Shown in pieces: positions 15,636-25,030 of a DNA stretch of 64,000 bases; position 1 is the stretch's first letter; the number at the start of each line of letters is the position of its first letter. The stretch is from positions 42,674-106,673 of the forward strand of contig FMWZ01000016.1 in assembly GCA_900103495.1 (NCBI GenBank). Reading direction: 5' to 3'. The translations under genes and the position numbers were made by a program. The notes below the pieces were generated by a model. That model was not told the origin of the DNA. It ran no database searches and was given only the letters and a program-made list of their open reading frames with translations. Source of the stretch: Lachnospiraceae bacterium G11 (lineage in GTDB: Bacteria; Bacillota; Clostridia; Lachnospirales; Lachnospiraceae).

Positions 15636-16964
15636 CTTTCTGAGTCCTTTTGGATAATGATTCTTGACAGTTCCTGCCCCGGCCTTTCCCCAGCCAAGGC
15701 TCATGCCGCATACGCACACAAGGCCCCAGCCCTTAAAATCAGGATTGCAGTTCACCGTAAGCCCTTCAATATATGAGGTTGCTTCATTAATGTCCACATC
15801 GAAGTATCTGACCACATCCGAAGGGGCCAAGGCCAACGCCAATGCGTGCTCCGGCTCAAACCTGTTCTTCTTAAAGCTTCCGAGAGCCAGGCCCGGTCTA
15901 AGAACCTTAAGTCCCGAAAGGGAAGGGCAATCATCAGGCAAAAGATAAAGCATATCCTTGTATGCGCAGAAGTTTCCCTCCTTAATCTTCTTATATATAT
16001 CGGAAGAGCTCTTTATGGTGTCCTCTATGAACTCCCCAAAGCTTGTTGAATCAAGCTTTAATTTCTGTAGGGTTCCCTTTTCATAGCCACCCTTGGGAAC
16101 GGAGGTCACAGCCTCTCCATTCTTCACAAATACCGCCACAAAATGGCCTTCTCCCTCAACTTTGTGAGGCAGCATTCTCTCTGAGGACAGAAGCTTCATA
16201 TCCTCATATTCATTCACAAACCACTCTGCGTTTCCCTCATTCTCTCCATACTCAAAGGTACAGGTGGAATAAACCAGTCTGCCCCCGGGGCAAAGCATAC
16301 GGTACGCCTCCTTTAGAATCTGCCTCTGTCTTTCGATGCAGGTTTCAACATTGGCAACACTCCACTCATCGATTGCCTCCGGATGCTTTCTGAACATTCC
16401 CTCTCCCGAACAGGGGGCGTCCACAAGAATTCTTTCAAAAAAACCTTCAAATCTCTCAGCCAAAGCATCAGGCATCTCACTTACGGTAAGGGCATTAACT
16501 ATTCCCATTCTCTCCATGTTCTCTGAAAGAATCTTTGCCCTTGTGGGAATTGGCTCATTTGAAATGAGGATACCTTCCCCTTTCAAAAGGGCGCCTATCT
16601 GGGTAGACTTTCCTCCGGGAGCAGCACAAAGATCGAGAACATGCATGCCTGGCTTCACGTCAAGTAAGGTTACGGGTTTCATGGCACTGGCTTCCTGAAT
16701 ATAGTAAGCCCCCGCCTCATGGAAAGGGTGCTTGCCGGGCGCATCTTCTTCCTCATAATAGAATCCCTCTTTGCACCAGGGGATTTCCGTCAAGGAAAAA
16801 GGAAGTTCCGCCGCCGAAACTTCCTTACCGTTCACTTTTTTCAAGGGGTTCAGTCTAAGGGAACGGCGGGCTTTTGCCTCGTAAGAGGCATAAAAAGCTT
16901 CCCATTCTTCCTTAAAGAACTCCTTCATTCTATCAACATACTCTTCAGGTAAATTGTTCATCAT
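15624..16964 (-). CDS. RsmF/NSUN-type rRNA (cytosine-5) methyltransferase
   Basis: A 446-residue SAM-dependent RNA m5C methyltransferase of the NOL1/NOP2/Sun family. The SAM-binding loop is VLDLCAAPGGKSTQI, and the two family cysteines are in DAPCSGEGMF and STCTFEYGENE; the latter is normally the nucleophile. A C-terminal RsmF-like/PUA-like region (about 310-446) ends VKNHYPKGLRKKLG. This layout matches enzymes acting on 16S rRNA; the exact cytosine cannot be read from sequence. It is the last gene of the operon ysxC, AI-2E, vanZ, epimerase, rsmF. The start is MM at 16964/16961 with AAAGGA upstream. Confidence 0.9.
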   Translation of the reverse strand: MMNNLPEEYVDRMKEFFKEEWEAFYASYEAKARRSLRLNPLKKVNGKEVSAAELPFSLTEIPWCKEGFYYEEEDAPGKHPFHEAGAYYIQEASAMKPVTLLDVKPGMHVLDLCAAPGGKSTQIGALLKGEGILISNEPIPTRAKILSENMERMGIVNALTVSEMPDALAERFEGFFERILVDAPCSGEGMFRKHPEAIDEWSVANVETCIERQRQILKEAYRMLCPGGRLVYSTCTFEYGENEGNAEWFVNEYEDMKLLSSERMLPHKVEGEGHFVAVFVKNGEAVTSVPKGGYEKGTLQKLKLDSTSFGEFIEDTIKSSSDIYKKIKEGNFCAYKDMLYLLPDDCPSLSGLKVLRPGLALGSFKKNRFEPEHALALALAPSDVVRYFDVDINEATSYIEGLTVNCNPDFKGWGLVCVCGMSLGWGKAGAGTVKNHYPKGLRKKLG

Positions 16965-16974
16965 TTATCCTTTA

Positions 16975-17853
16975 TCAGATCTCAATGGTGTAGAAAGTCT
17001 TAAACTCTCCGTCCTTCTCCAGGCGATTTACGAACTCTCTGTTCTCCAAAACTCCGTCCGCATCCAGGCTGTCACATCGTCCAATCCAGGGCTCGATGCA
17101 AACGAATGGAGTATCGGGACCCGGTGCTGACCACACTCCGTATACAGGAGCCTCCATGGTTACGGTAACATAGGGTTTCTTGTCCGCCCCCGCTATGGAA
17201 ACCTTACTGATATCCTGGTTCTCCATAATAAGAGCATCACCGTCAAACAGATTATCACTTATGGGAAGGTATCCATCCTTAAGTTCAAAAACCGTATTTT
17301 TCTCATTTACAAGGCCCTGCTCCAAATCCACGCCACGGCTTACAATCTCATCCTTGTCATGGAAGATAACGAAGCAGTCCCTTCTCTTCTCATTCTCATT
17401 AAGAGGGCAAACGAATCCGGGATGAACTCCAAGCATGAAGAGCATCTCTTCTCCGGTCTCATTCTTCACAGTAAAGTCGGCCCTGATTGTTCTTCCGTTA
17501 ATGGCAAAAGTTATATCAAGATTAAACTTAAAAGGGTATACCTTCAAGGTCTCAGAACTATCCTTCAAATTGAAAGTCACACTATCCTTGGTCTGCTCCC
17601 TCACCTCAAACACTGAGTTTGAAGCGAATCCATGGATTGGCATGTCGTATGTCACGCCCTTATAGCTGTATTTCTTGTTGATGCAGCGTCCTATGAAGGG
17701 GAAAAGTACAGGCGAGCACTTTCCCCAAAACTTGGTATCTCTGCCCCACATATAATCCTTGCCGGTCTTCTTATCCACCAAAGAAACCATCTGAGCTCCC
17801 AGCTCATCGATTCCTACACTGATTTCATCGTTTTCAAGTTTAATTACTGCCAT
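16975..17853 (-). CDS. Aldose 1-epimerase family protein (LacX-like)
   Basis: A 292-residue galactose-mutarotase-fold protein. Family blocks seen are CSPVLFPFIGR, MPIHGFASNS with the His that contacts the sugar, LGVHPGFVCP with the second His, and FVCIEPWIGRCDS with the catalytic Glu. It would interconvert anomers of an aldose or sugar phosphate in the cytoplasm. The LacX-like subgroup has no settled substrate. It lies 10 bases upstream of rsmF and 14 downstream of vanZ in one operon. Confidence 0.87.
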   Translation of the reverse strand: MAVIKLENDEISVGIDELGAQMVSLVDKKTGKDYMWGRDTKFWGKCSPVLFPFIGRCINKKYSYKGVTYDMPIHGFASNSVFEVREQTKDSVTFNLKDSSETLKVYPFKFNLDITFAINGRTIRADFTVKNETGEEMLFMLGVHPGFVCPLNENEKRRDCFVIFHDKDEIVSRGVDLEQGLVNEKNTVFELKDGYLPISDNLFDGDALIMENQDISKVSIAGADKKPYVTVTMEAPVYGVWSAPGPDTPFVCIEPWIGRCDSLDADGVLENREFVNRLEKDGEFKTFYTIEI

Positions 17854-17867
17854 TTCCTGTTCCCCAT

Positions 17868-18341
17868 TCAGTTTTTATTTATTGCTCTGTAAAGCAATTC
17901 CCCGATTTTGTAGAGGATATATCCCACTATTACACCCAGGGTGTTAAGAATCAAATCATCAACATCGAAAGCTCCAACACCCAAAACCAGCTGCAAAGTC
18001 TCCACAGCCATGGAAACCAAAAAGCCTATGGCGGTTATGAGAAATACGCTGTGTTTCTTTCTCCAGGCAAAGGGAAGAAGAATACCCAAAGGTGTCAGAA
18101 TAAACAGGTTGCCAAAAAGATTGGCAAAGCTGTTTAATGATGACCTGTATCTTATGTACATCTTGATGGTTTTGAAGGGAATAAAATTGGCGCTTGAAAG
18201 GCCAAAAGTGATTATGCTCTTATCCCATAACCTTAAGATATGATAAAACTCTGTAAGCGGATATCTGAATACCAGTATTTTTGCTGCGATAATCAGATAT
18301 ATCCAAAACAGAAGATAGAAAACTTTATTCCTTGTGTTCAT
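17868..18341 (-). CDS. VanZ-family membrane protein
   Basis: A 157-residue protein with four predicted membrane helices and the VanZ signature SMAVETLQLVLGVGAFDVDDLILNT. VanZ proteins give low teicoplanin resistance in enterococci, but most homologues have unknown roles in the envelope. It overlaps the AI-2E family gene by 17 bases. A second, larger VanZ protein fused to RDD is at 55420-56619. Confidence 0.85.
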   Translation of the reverse strand: MNTRNKVFYLLFWIYLIIAAKILVFRYPLTEFYHILRLWDKSIITFGLSSANFIPFKTIKMYIRYRSSLNSFANLFGNLFILTPLGILLPFAWRKKHSVFLITAIGFLVSMAVETLQLVLGVGAFDVDDLILNTLGVIVGYILYKIGELLYRAINKN

Positions 18342-19500
18342 GATCGGTCCTATCTATATCGGCCATATCTTCATCGGTAAGACGTCTGAAGTTATTGATT
18401 CCGTTAATCAGAATCTTGGCGCTGTTGATGGTAGTATCGAAGATTCCCTCCTGGTACATGGTATAAACCACGATTCCAACGGGGATTGCAAGGAGCATTC
18501 CGGGCACTCCGTCAACCTGGAATCCCACAAATAAGAGAATGACTGTAACAAAAGTAGGTAACCCCACTGAGTCTCCCACAACCTTGGGCTGTATGAGCTG
18601 CCTGAACAGCTGACTCACACCCCAAAGCACAAGAAGCCCGATTGCCATCTTATAATCGTTTCTTACAAAGGAAACGATACTCCAGGGAACCAGAGCCGTA
18701 CCTGTGCCAAGAATGGGCAAAAGGTCAAGAATTGCAATACCCAAAGCAATAATCCACACATACTCTACCCTCATTATTACCAGTCCTGCGGCAATTATGA
18801 GAAATACCCAAAACTCAATGATGAGCTGCGCCTTTATATAGCCTCCGATGGATCTGGAGAGGCTTCGTTTTACCATGTTATATCTTATGTTTATTGCCTT
18901 AGGCATGTTCTTGTCGAACCATTCCCCAAGTATCTTCTTGTCTGCCACAAAGAAGTAGGAGGAAATAAGGCAAAAGATAATTCCTATTATCACAGCAGGC
19001 AGCTGCTTTGCGAAATTTCCTATGGCTGTGATTGTGGGCGAAGTTGCTGTAGAAACGATTTCCGAGAACAGTTCGTCCATATATGTGCTGATATTAACAG
19101 GGTTAAGCTTCGAACGTACAGGAAAGCCCTTAAATATCTTCGAGAACCAGTTTCCTGCTTCCGTCACATCACTTTCAAGCCTTGTCCAAAGTTCCGGGAA
19201 TTCCTCCACGAAACCGATACCCTGCTCAATGAGAATGGATATGACGAAGTACAGAAACAATACCACTAGCGCAAGAACCGCAACAATAACGAAAACCGTA
19301 CCTGCTTTTCTCTTTATCTTCAGCTTTTCCTCAAAGAACTTAACAATAGGTGAGGCTATGGCGCCGATAAGTGCACCTATCACAAAGGGAAGGAAAAACA
19401 CAAGTATCTTCGGTAATGCGAATATTACCAAGAGTAACATTACCAAAGCCAATATCAAATTCAATGATACCTTCAAGTACTTCTTGAATGAATCGCTCAT
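18325..19500 (-). CDS. AI-2E family (YtvI/PerM-like) membrane transporter
   Basis: A 391-residue polytopic protein with about seven to eight helices and the family features: N-terminal paired helices, a long extracytoplasmic region (about 90-160), and the C-terminal DLLPILGTGTALVPW and QPKVVGDSVGLPTFVT blocks. The family includes sporulation protein YtvI, autoinducer exporter TqsA and Na+/H+ antiporters, so the substrate is not assigned. The start codon overlaps the ysxC stop (TAATG). Confidence 0.85.
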   Translation of the reverse strand: MSDSFKKYLKVSLNLILALVMLLLVIFALPKILVFFLPFVIGALIGAIASPIVKFFEEKLKIKRKAGTVFVIVAVLALVVLFLYFVISILIEQGIGFVEEFPELWTRLESDVTEAGNWFSKIFKGFPVRSKLNPVNISTYMDELFSEIVSTATSPTITAIGNFAKQLPAVIIGIIFCLISSYFFVADKKILGEWFDKNMPKAINIRYNMVKRSLSRSIGGYIKAQLIIEFWVFLIIAAGLVIMRVEYVWIIALGIAILDLLPILGTGTALVPWSIVSFVRNDYKMAIGLLVLWGVSQLFRQLIQPKVVGDSVGLPTFVTVILLFVGFQVDGVPGMLLAIPVGIVVYTMYQEGIFDTTINSAKILINGINNFRRLTDEDMADIDRTDHEHKE

Positions 19501-20090
19501 TATTGCTCCTCAATTAATGAATCTATAATCTCATATATCTCATCTCTGCCCTGTTTGCTGGTGGCAGAGAAGGGAATAACCATAGTTCCGGGGACAACCT
19601 TCAAGCCTTCCTTTACAGCCTTAACCTGCTTGGCAAGCTGGCTTCTGTTAATTTTGTCGGCCTTGGTGGCAATAACAATGGGTTCAAAGCCCTGCTTAAG
19701 TATCCACTCATACATAAGCTTGTCGTTGGCTGAAGGGTCATGTCGTATGTCTATAAGAAGAAATACTCGCCTCAGCTGCTTTGATTTGTGAAGATAATTC
19801 TCAATCATCTTGCCCCATTTTGCCTTCACTTCCTCGTTGGCCTTGGCATAGCCATAGCCGGGAAGATCCACAAAATAAATGGCATCGTTCACGTTATAGA
19901 AATTGATGGTCTGGGTTTTGCCGGGCTGGGATGATGTTCTTGCCAGGGACTTACGGTTCATAAGAGCATTGATAAGGGAAGACTTTCCCACGTTACTCTT
20001 TCCCGCAAAAGCAATCTCCGGTAACACATTATCCGGCAGTGTACTGGTTATTCCACAGACGGTTTCTAAGCTGACATTTTTAATAACCAT
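19500..20090 (-). CDS. ysxC: Ribosome biogenesis GTPase YsxC/EngB
   Basis: A 196-residue TRAFAC GTPase needed for 50S subunit assembly. G1 is GKSNVGKSSL, G3 is DLPGYGYAK, G4 is ATKADKI, and the EngB-specific RTSSQPGKTQTINFY switch is present. It heads the five-gene operon and has its own promoter at 20119-20148. The upstream neighbour is clpX, as in Bacillus, where lonA intervenes; lon is absent here. Confidence 0.96.
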   Translation of the reverse strand: MVIKNVSLETVCGITSTLPDNVLPEIAFAGKSNVGKSSLINALMNRKSLARTSSQPGKTQTINFYNVNDAIYFVDLPGYGYAKANEEVKAKWGKMIENYLHKSKQLRRVFLLIDIRHDPSANDKLMYEWILKQGFEPIVIATKADKINRSQLAKQVKAVKEGLKVVPGTMVIPFSATSKQGRDEIYEIIDSLIEEQ

Positions 20091-20118
20091 TGTTATGTTA
20101 TCCTCATTCTTCCCATGA

Positions 20119-20148
20119 ATTATAACACCAATCAGGAAGGGGTGACAA
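20119..20148 (-). promoter_or_regulatory. Promoter of the ysxC operon
   Basis: TTGTCA (20143-20148), an 18-bp spacer, and TATAAT (20119-20124) on the minus strand, about 30 bases upstream of the ysxC start. Confidence 0.65.
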
Positions 20149-20202
20149 GGGCGAAGCCCCCGTAATAAGAGTGTCTTGCGATAAATTTAAGAAGATATTA
20201 AT

Positions 20203-20231
20203 AAAGGGCATCAACAAAGATGATGCCCTTT
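20203..20231 (-). terminator. Hairpin terminator after clpX
   Basis: An 11-bp stem (AAAGGGCATCA/TGATGCCCTTT) with a 7-base loop starting 3 bases after the clpX stop. The T-run that follows is short and mixed with A. Confidence 0.75.
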
Positions 20232-20234
20232 AAA

Positions 20235-21542
20235 CTATTTTCTTTCTACAACAGGTTTCTCTGTTCCGTCCACCGATGCCTTAGTGATTCGACAGCTCAC
20301 AATGGAATCATCGGAAGGAATCTCGTACATTACATCCATCATGATGTTCTCAACAATGGATCTTAAACCTCTGGCTCCTGTCTTATGCTTAACCGCCTTC
20401 TCAGCGATGGCATCCAGTGCATCATCATCGAAGGTAAGCTTAACACCGTCATACTCGAAGAGTTTTGCATACTGCTTAACAAGAGCATTCTTAGGCTCCT
20501 TAAGGATTCTTATGAGCGCATCCTTATCAAGGCCGTCAAGAGAAACATTTATGGGAACACGTCCTATAAACTCAGGAATAAGTCCGAACTTAACCAGATC
20601 CTGAGGTGTAACCTCTTTAAGAAGTTCAGAAATCTCTCTGACGTTCTTACTCTTAACCTCTGAGTCAAAACCGATGGCTCTCTTATCAAGTCTCTCCTCA
20701 ACAATCTTCTCAAGTCCGTCGAAAGCACCACCACAGATAAAGAGAATGTTTGTGGTGTCAATCTGGATGAGTTCCTGATGAGGATGCTTACGTCCGCCCT
20801 GAGGAGGAACGCTTGCCTGAGTACCCTCAATTATCTTAAGAAGGGCCTGCTGAACGCCTTCACCCGAAACATCTCTGGTGATAGATACGTTCTCGGACTT
20901 CTTGGTAATCTTGTCAATCTCGTCGATATAGACGATTCCCACTTCGGCTCTGTCGATATCGTAATCGGCATTCTGGATAAGCTTAAGAAGAATATTCTCA
21001 ACGTCTTCACCCACATATCCTGCCTCAGTCAATGTGGTGGCATCAGCTATGGCAAAAGGCACATTGATAATCTTGGCCAGAGTCTGGGCAAGATAAGTCT
21101 TACCTGAACCTGTGGGACCAAGCATAATAATGTTGCTCTTCTGAAGCTCAACCTCATTGGGGTTAGGCTCCGTCTGCTGCTTACCATGATGGTGCTTCTT
21201 ACTTTCTTCCTCTTCCTTGTTGGCCTTAACTCTCTTGTAGTGGTTATAGACTGCAACCGAAAGAACCTTCTTAGCTTCCTCCTGGCCTATAACGTACTCA
21301 TCAAGGAATGCCTTGATCTGGGCAGGTTTAAGAAGCTTAATGGTATTCTTATCCTCGGTAAAACCGTCATAGACCTCCTCAGTATTCTCATTGGGGTCTA
21401 TGTCATCCATAATCTCACGACAAATGTCTACGCATTCATCACAGATATAGATACCTGCAGGTCCGGAAATCATCTTCTTAACCGCTTCCTGAGGTTTGCC
21501 GCAAAAAGAGCATCTAATTTTGTCGTCTTTTCTTCCGGCCAT
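20235..21542 (-). CDS. clpX: ATP-dependent Clp protease ATP-binding subunit ClpX
   Basis: A 435-residue AAA+ unfoldase that feeds ClpP. The N-terminal zinc-binding domain has CSFCGK and CDECVDIC. Walker A is GPTGSGKT, Walker B is VYIDEIDKI, the pore loop is GYVGEDVE, and sensor 2 is in GARGLRSI. An insert at about 115-125 with KKHHHGKQQ is longer than in Bacillus. It lies 2 bases downstream of clpP in the tig-clpP-clpX operon. Confidence 0.98.
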   Translation of the reverse strand: MAGRKDDKIRCSFCGKPQEAVKKMISGPAGIYICDECVDICREIMDDIDPNENTEEVYDGFTEDKNTIKLLKPAQIKAFLDEYVIGQEEAKKVLSVAVYNHYKRVKANKEEEESKKHHHGKQQTEPNPNEVELQKSNIIMLGPTGSGKTYLAQTLAKIINVPFAIADATTLTEAGYVGEDVENILLKLIQNADYDIDRAEVGIVYIDEIDKITKKSENVSITRDVSGEGVQQALLKIIEGTQASVPPQGGRKHPHQELIQIDTTNILFICGGAFDGLEKIVEERLDKRAIGFDSEVKSKNVREISELLKEVTPQDLVKFGLIPEFIGRVPINVSLDGLDKDALIRILKEPKNALVKQYAKLFEYDGVKLTFDDDALDAIAEKAVKHKTGARGLRSIVENIMMDVMYEIPSDDSIVSCRITKASVDGTEKPVVERK

Positions 21543-21544
21543 TA

Positions 21545-22153
21545 TTACTTATTCTCGCTATCGTTAGAGTTCTTGTGATTGGTGATAACTTTATCGATAA
21601 GGCCATAAGCCAATGCTTCTTCAGCACTCTTCCAGTTGTCACGCTCTGTATCATTGGCAATCTCTTCATAGGTCTTGCCACAGTTCTCAGCAAGCATACG
21701 ATTCATCTTCTCTTTGGTAGCAAGGATGTGCTTGGCTGCGATTTCAATCTCAGTAGCCTGACCCTGTGCCCCGCCAAGAGGCTGGTGAATCATAATCTCT
21801 GCATTGGGAAGAGCCATTCTCTTACCCTTTGTTCCGCCTGCAAGAAGGAATGCACCCATGCTGGCTGCCATTCCGATACAGATGGTGGAAACGTCACACT
21901 TGATGTAACGCATTGTATCGTAGATTGCAAGTCCTGCGGAAATGCTTCCGCCGGGGCTGTTAATGTAGAAGTGAATATCCTTATCGGGATCCTCAGCTTC
22001 AAGGAATAACATCTGAGCCACAACAAGACTTGCTGTTGTATCGTTTACTTCTTCTCCAAGAAAGATGATTCTGTCCTTAAGAAGTCTGGAATAGATATCA
22101 TAAGAACGCTCACCTCTGCTGGTTTGTTCAATGACATAAGGTACTAAACTCAT
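21545..22153 (-). CDS. clpP: ATP-dependent Clp protease proteolytic subunit ClpP
   Basis: A 202-residue serine protease that forms the Clp barrel. The catalytic triad is Ser98 (GMAASMGAF), His123 (MIHQPLGG) and Asp172 (DTERDN). Length and start match the family. It sits between tig and clpX, the standard order. No CtsR or CIRCE box was seen upstream of the operon. Confidence 0.98.
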   Translation of the reverse strand: MSLVPYVIEQTSRGERSYDIYSRLLKDRIIFLGEEVNDTTASLVVAQMLFLEAEDPDKDIHFYINSPGGSISAGLAIYDTMRYIKCDVSTICIGMAASMGAFLLAGGTKGKRMALPNAEIMIHQPLGGAQGQATEIEIAAKHILATKEKMNRMLAENCGKTYEEIANDTERDNWKSAEEALAYGLIDKVITNHKNSNDSENK

Positions 22154-22177
22154 ACTGTATACCTTCTTTCGTTTGAA

Positions 22178-23629
22178 TTATTCTGCTTTCTTGGTTGTCT
22201 TCTTAGCTGCAGGCTTCTTCTCTGCCTTGGGAGCGTCAGCATCTGCCTTCTTGGTTGTTGTCTTCTTGGCAGCTGTCTTCTTCTCTGCCTTAGGAGCTTC
22301 TGCGGTCTCTTCCTTATCAGCCTTCTTTGCAGCCTTCTTAGCTTCAGCCTTTGCATTGTCAACAATGAACTCTACAGCCTTGTTGATTGCAAGGTCTTCC
22401 ATAATCTGCTCTTTAGCCTTCTCGTTCTTTGAAAGAGTATCCTTGATTTCATCCACTGTCATCTGGTAAACCTCAGCCATGGACTCAAGCTCTTTCTGGT
22501 AATCTTCATCGCTTGCAACGATCTTCTCAGCCTTAACAACCTCTTCAAGAACAAGACGAGCCTGAATCTTACGAAGTGCGTTGGGCTTAACCTGCTCTAA
22601 GAGAGCTTCCCTTGTAGCACCTGTGAACTGCATGTACTGCTCGAATGAAAGTCCCTGAGAAGTAATTCTCTGAGCGAACTCATCGAGCATCTGTCTCTGC
22701 TGAGTCTCAAGCATAGCATCGGGAATCTCCATCTCAGAATCCTCAATGATAGCTGTGATAGCAGCCTCTTCCTTAGCAGCCTTAGCTTCCTGCTCCTTCT
22801 TCTCGCCGAGTTTCTTCTTAACGTCTGCCTTGTACTCAGCAAGAGTCTCGAAATCTGAAACCTCACTTGCGAACTCGTCGTCAAGCTTGGGTAATTCTTT
22901 CTCTTTTACTTCCTTAACGGTGCACTTGAATGTTGCTGCCTTGCCCTTAAGATCTTCTGCGTGATAATCCTCAGGGAAAGTAACGTTAACTTCCATCTCC
23001 TCACCGATCTTAGCGCCTACAAGCTGATCCTCGAATCCGGGGATGAATGAGTTTGAACCGATTGTAAGAGGATAATTCTCGCCCTTACCGCCTTCAAATG
23101 CAACACCGTCAACAAATCCTTCGAAATCAAGAACGATGTCATCATCCTTCTTAACGGGACGCTCAACGGAGATTGTACGAGCGTTTGCTTCACGCTCCTT
23201 CTCGATTGCTTCGTTAACCTCTGCTGCAGATACTGCAGTGTCGGGAGCTTCTACCTTAACACCTTTGTACTTACCAAGCTTTACAGGGGGCTTAAGAGCA
23301 ACCTCTGCTGAGAATACGAAGGGTTTGCCTGCCTCAAGAGTAACAACCTCAATCTTGGGTGAAGAAACGATTTCCTCTCCGCACTCGTCATAAGCCTTGT
23401 CGTAAGCTTCGGGAATAATCTCGTTAGCGGCATCTTCGAAGAATACTTCCTTGCCGTACATATTTTCAATCATCTTACGGGGAACTTTTCCTTTACGGAA
23501 ACCGGGGATGCTGATTTTGCCTTTGTTCTTCTGATAAGCCTTCTCTACTGCCTTCTCGAAGTCCTCTGTGGATACCTCGATGATAAGCTTAGCCATGCTT
23601 TTATCTAACTTCTCTACCTTTACGCTCAT
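22178..23629 (-). CDS. tig: Trigger factor, with a Lys/Ala-rich C-terminal tail
   Basis: A 483-residue ribosome-bound chaperone and prolyl isomerase. The N-terminal ribosome-binding domain has GFRKGKVPRKM, and the PPIase-type FKBP domain (about 150-245) has DDIVLDFEGFVDGVAF. A helical C-terminal domain follows. The last 45 residues form an unusual tail in which the block APKAEKKTAAKKTTTKK is repeated as APKAEKKPAAKKTTKK, resembling histone H1-like tails; the usual length is about 430. It starts the tig-clpP-clpX operon, with AAGGAGG upstream. Confidence 0.97.
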   Translation of the reverse strand: MSVKVEKLDKSMAKLIIEVSTEDFEKAVEKAYQKNKGKISIPGFRKGKVPRKMIENMYGKEVFFEDAANEIIPEAYDKAYDECGEEIVSSPKIEVVTLEAGKPFVFSAEVALKPPVKLGKYKGVKVEAPDTAVSAAEVNEAIEKEREANARTISVERPVKKDDDIVLDFEGFVDGVAFEGGKGENYPLTIGSNSFIPGFEDQLVGAKIGEEMEVNVTFPEDYHAEDLKGKAATFKCTVKEVKEKELPKLDDEFASEVSDFETLAEYKADVKKKLGEKKEQEAKAAKEEAAITAIIEDSEMEIPDAMLETQQRQMLDEFAQRITSQGLSFEQYMQFTGATREALLEQVKPNALRKIQARLVLEEVVKAEKIVASDEDYQKELESMAEVYQMTVDEIKDTLSKNEKAKEQIMEDLAINKAVEFIVDNAKAEAKKAAKKADKEETAEAPKAEKKTAAKKTTTKKADADAPKAEKKPAAKKTTKKAE

Positions 23630-23731
23630 TTATTTTCCTCCTTGCAGCGTATCATTTCTACTTTATTTATATATTATTTAAAAACACACGGAAAGCCACA
23701 TCCTAACGGACATGGTCGCAGTCATTGTAAG

Positions 23732-23760
23732 AGTATAGCATAATTCAATACTAAATTCCA
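23732..23760 (-). promoter_or_regulatory. Promoter of tig-clpP-clpX
   Basis: TGGAAT (23755-23760), a 17-bp spacer, and TATACT (23732-23737) on the minus strand, about 100 bases upstream of tig. The leader between has no clear hairpin. Confidence 0.5.
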
Positions 23761-23768
23761 GTATTTTT

Positions 23769-24317
23769 TTATAGATAAACTATAGCTTTTCCAAGGGCTT
23801 TGGAAGCTTCTTCTCCCTTGAAAACACTCACCAGTTTAAGACCCATATCAATGGCCGTGCCAACACCGCGGCTTGTAATGAAATGGCCATCCTCAACCAC
23901 GCTGTCTGTAATGTAATTTGCTCCTAAAAGTCCGCTCTCGCAGCCGGGGTAGCAGGTTGCGTTTTTACCCTTAAGGATTCCAAGTTCGCCATAGACGGTA
24001 GGCGCCGCACAGATGGCTGCAAGCTTCTTGCCCTTCCTGTCAAAATCAAGGATTACCTTGGCAAGTTCCTTGTGAGCCTTAAGATTCTGAGTGCCAAGTC
24101 CTCCGCCCGGAAGGAAGAGCATGTCGAATCCGTCATAGTTCAAATCCTCAAAAAGAGCATCGGCCTTAACGGGGATGTCGTGACCGCCCTTAACAAGCTT
24201 GTCTCCCATAATGGAAACGGTGGTAACCTCTACATTTCCTCTTCTTAATAAATCAATGACCGTAAGTGCCTCAACCTCTTCAAAACCCTCTGCCAAAAAT
24301 GCTGCTACTTTTGCCAT
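23769..24317 (-). CDS. DJ-1/PfpI family protein
   Basis: A 182-residue DJ-1 (YajL/ThiJ) family protein. The conserved Glu is in AEGFEEVEA and the reactive Cys in the nucleophile elbow AAICAAPTVYG. Family members include deglycases and stress proteins; activity here is untested. The start at 24317 (MAKVAAFLAEG) matches the family and follows GGAGCAGGAG; an ATG at 24347 would add an odd leader. It appears to be a single-gene unit. Confidence 0.9.
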   Translation of the reverse strand: MAKVAAFLAEGFEEVEALTVIDLLRRGNVEVTTVSIMGDKLVKGGHDIPVKADALFEDLNYDGFDMLFLPGGGLGTQNLKAHKELAKVILDFDRKGKKLAAICAAPTVYGELGILKGKNATCYPGCESGLLGANYITDSVVEDGHFITSRGVGTAIDMGLKLVSVFKGEEASKALGKAIVYL

Positions 24318-24450
24318 ATACTCCTGCTCCTTTTCGCTTAAATTCACAGTGTAAAATTACTTTTCAATTATATATCCGAGGCGCTTTCAAAACAAGGTTT
24401 CGACAACTAAGTTTATACTTTTTTAACTTTTTTATATGGGGTAAAGATGG

Positions 24451-24456
24451 TATAAT
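24451..24456 (+). promoter_or_regulatory. -10 element of the CYTH gene
   Basis: TATAAT, 35 bases upstream of the CYTH gene start on the plus strand. The -35 region 17 bases upstream is a T-run, which is weak. Confidence 0.5.
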
Positions 24457-24491
24457 TGAATTGAGTTAAGGAATATACTCGGAGGTTACAA

Positions 24492-24983
24492 ATGGAAATA
24501 GAACGAAAGTTTACTGTTAAGACTATTCCAGAGGATTTATCGCAATATCCCTGCAAGCAGATTGAGCAGGCTTACCTTAATACCGACCCTGTTGTGAGGG
24601 TCAGACGAGAGGACGACAAATATACCCTTACCTATAAGGGAAAGGGCCTTATGGCCAGAGAAGAATTCACAATGGATCTCAACAAGGAGTCCTATTATCA
24701 CCTGGCTGCCAAGGCCGACGGAAATATCATTTCCAAGAAGAGATACATTATTCCTCTTAAGAACCCCAAGTTCAGAGAGGGTGGACCTCAGCCACCGGCT
24801 GATTACACCTTAACCATTGAACTTGACGTGTTCGATGCTCCCTTCGATCCTCTTATTATTGCGGAGATTGAGTTTGGCAGCACAGAAGCCGCCGAAGCCT
24901 TCGTTCCGCCGGAATGGTTTTACGAGGATGTCACTTATGACACCGCTTATCATAACTCAACGCTTAGTACTATGAAGTTCTAG
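24492..24983 (+). CDS. CYTH domain protein (triphosphate tunnel metalloenzyme)
   Basis: A 163-residue soluble protein of the CYTH superfamily, whose members hydrolyse inorganic triphosphate or make cyclic nucleotides. The diagnostic ExExK motif appears as EIERKF at the very N-terminus, followed by basic tunnel residues in VVRVRRE, TLTYKGKG and KKRYIIPL, and acidic TIELDVFD and IAEIEF. It has a GGAGG site 7 bases upstream and is one of the few plus-strand genes here. Triphosphatase is the likeliest activity. Confidence 0.9.
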   Translation: MEIERKFTVKTIPEDLSQYPCKQIEQAYLNTDPVVRVRREDDKYTLTYKGKGLMAREEFTMDLNKESYYHLAAKADGNIISKKRYIIPLKNPKFREGGPQPPADYTLTIELDVFDAPFDPLIIAEIEFGSTEAAEAFVPPEWFYEDVTYDTAYHNSTLSTMKF

Positions 24984-24994
24984 GTACAAACAAA

Positions 24995-25029
24995 GCCCCT
25001 GTTCGCTTGAACAGGGGCCTTCTTTTTTC
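24995..25029. terminator. Bidirectional terminator between CYTH gene and glgP
   Basis: A perfect 10-bp stem (GCCCCTGTTC/GAACAGGGGC) with a 4-base loop and a T-rich tail on the plus strand. The genes on both sides converge on it. Confidence 0.9.
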
Positions 25030-25030
25030 T

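Noticed and set aside
22150..22365. A 71-residue Arg-rich frame on the minus strand
   Set aside because: It is an out-of-frame reading of the repetitive trigger factor tail.
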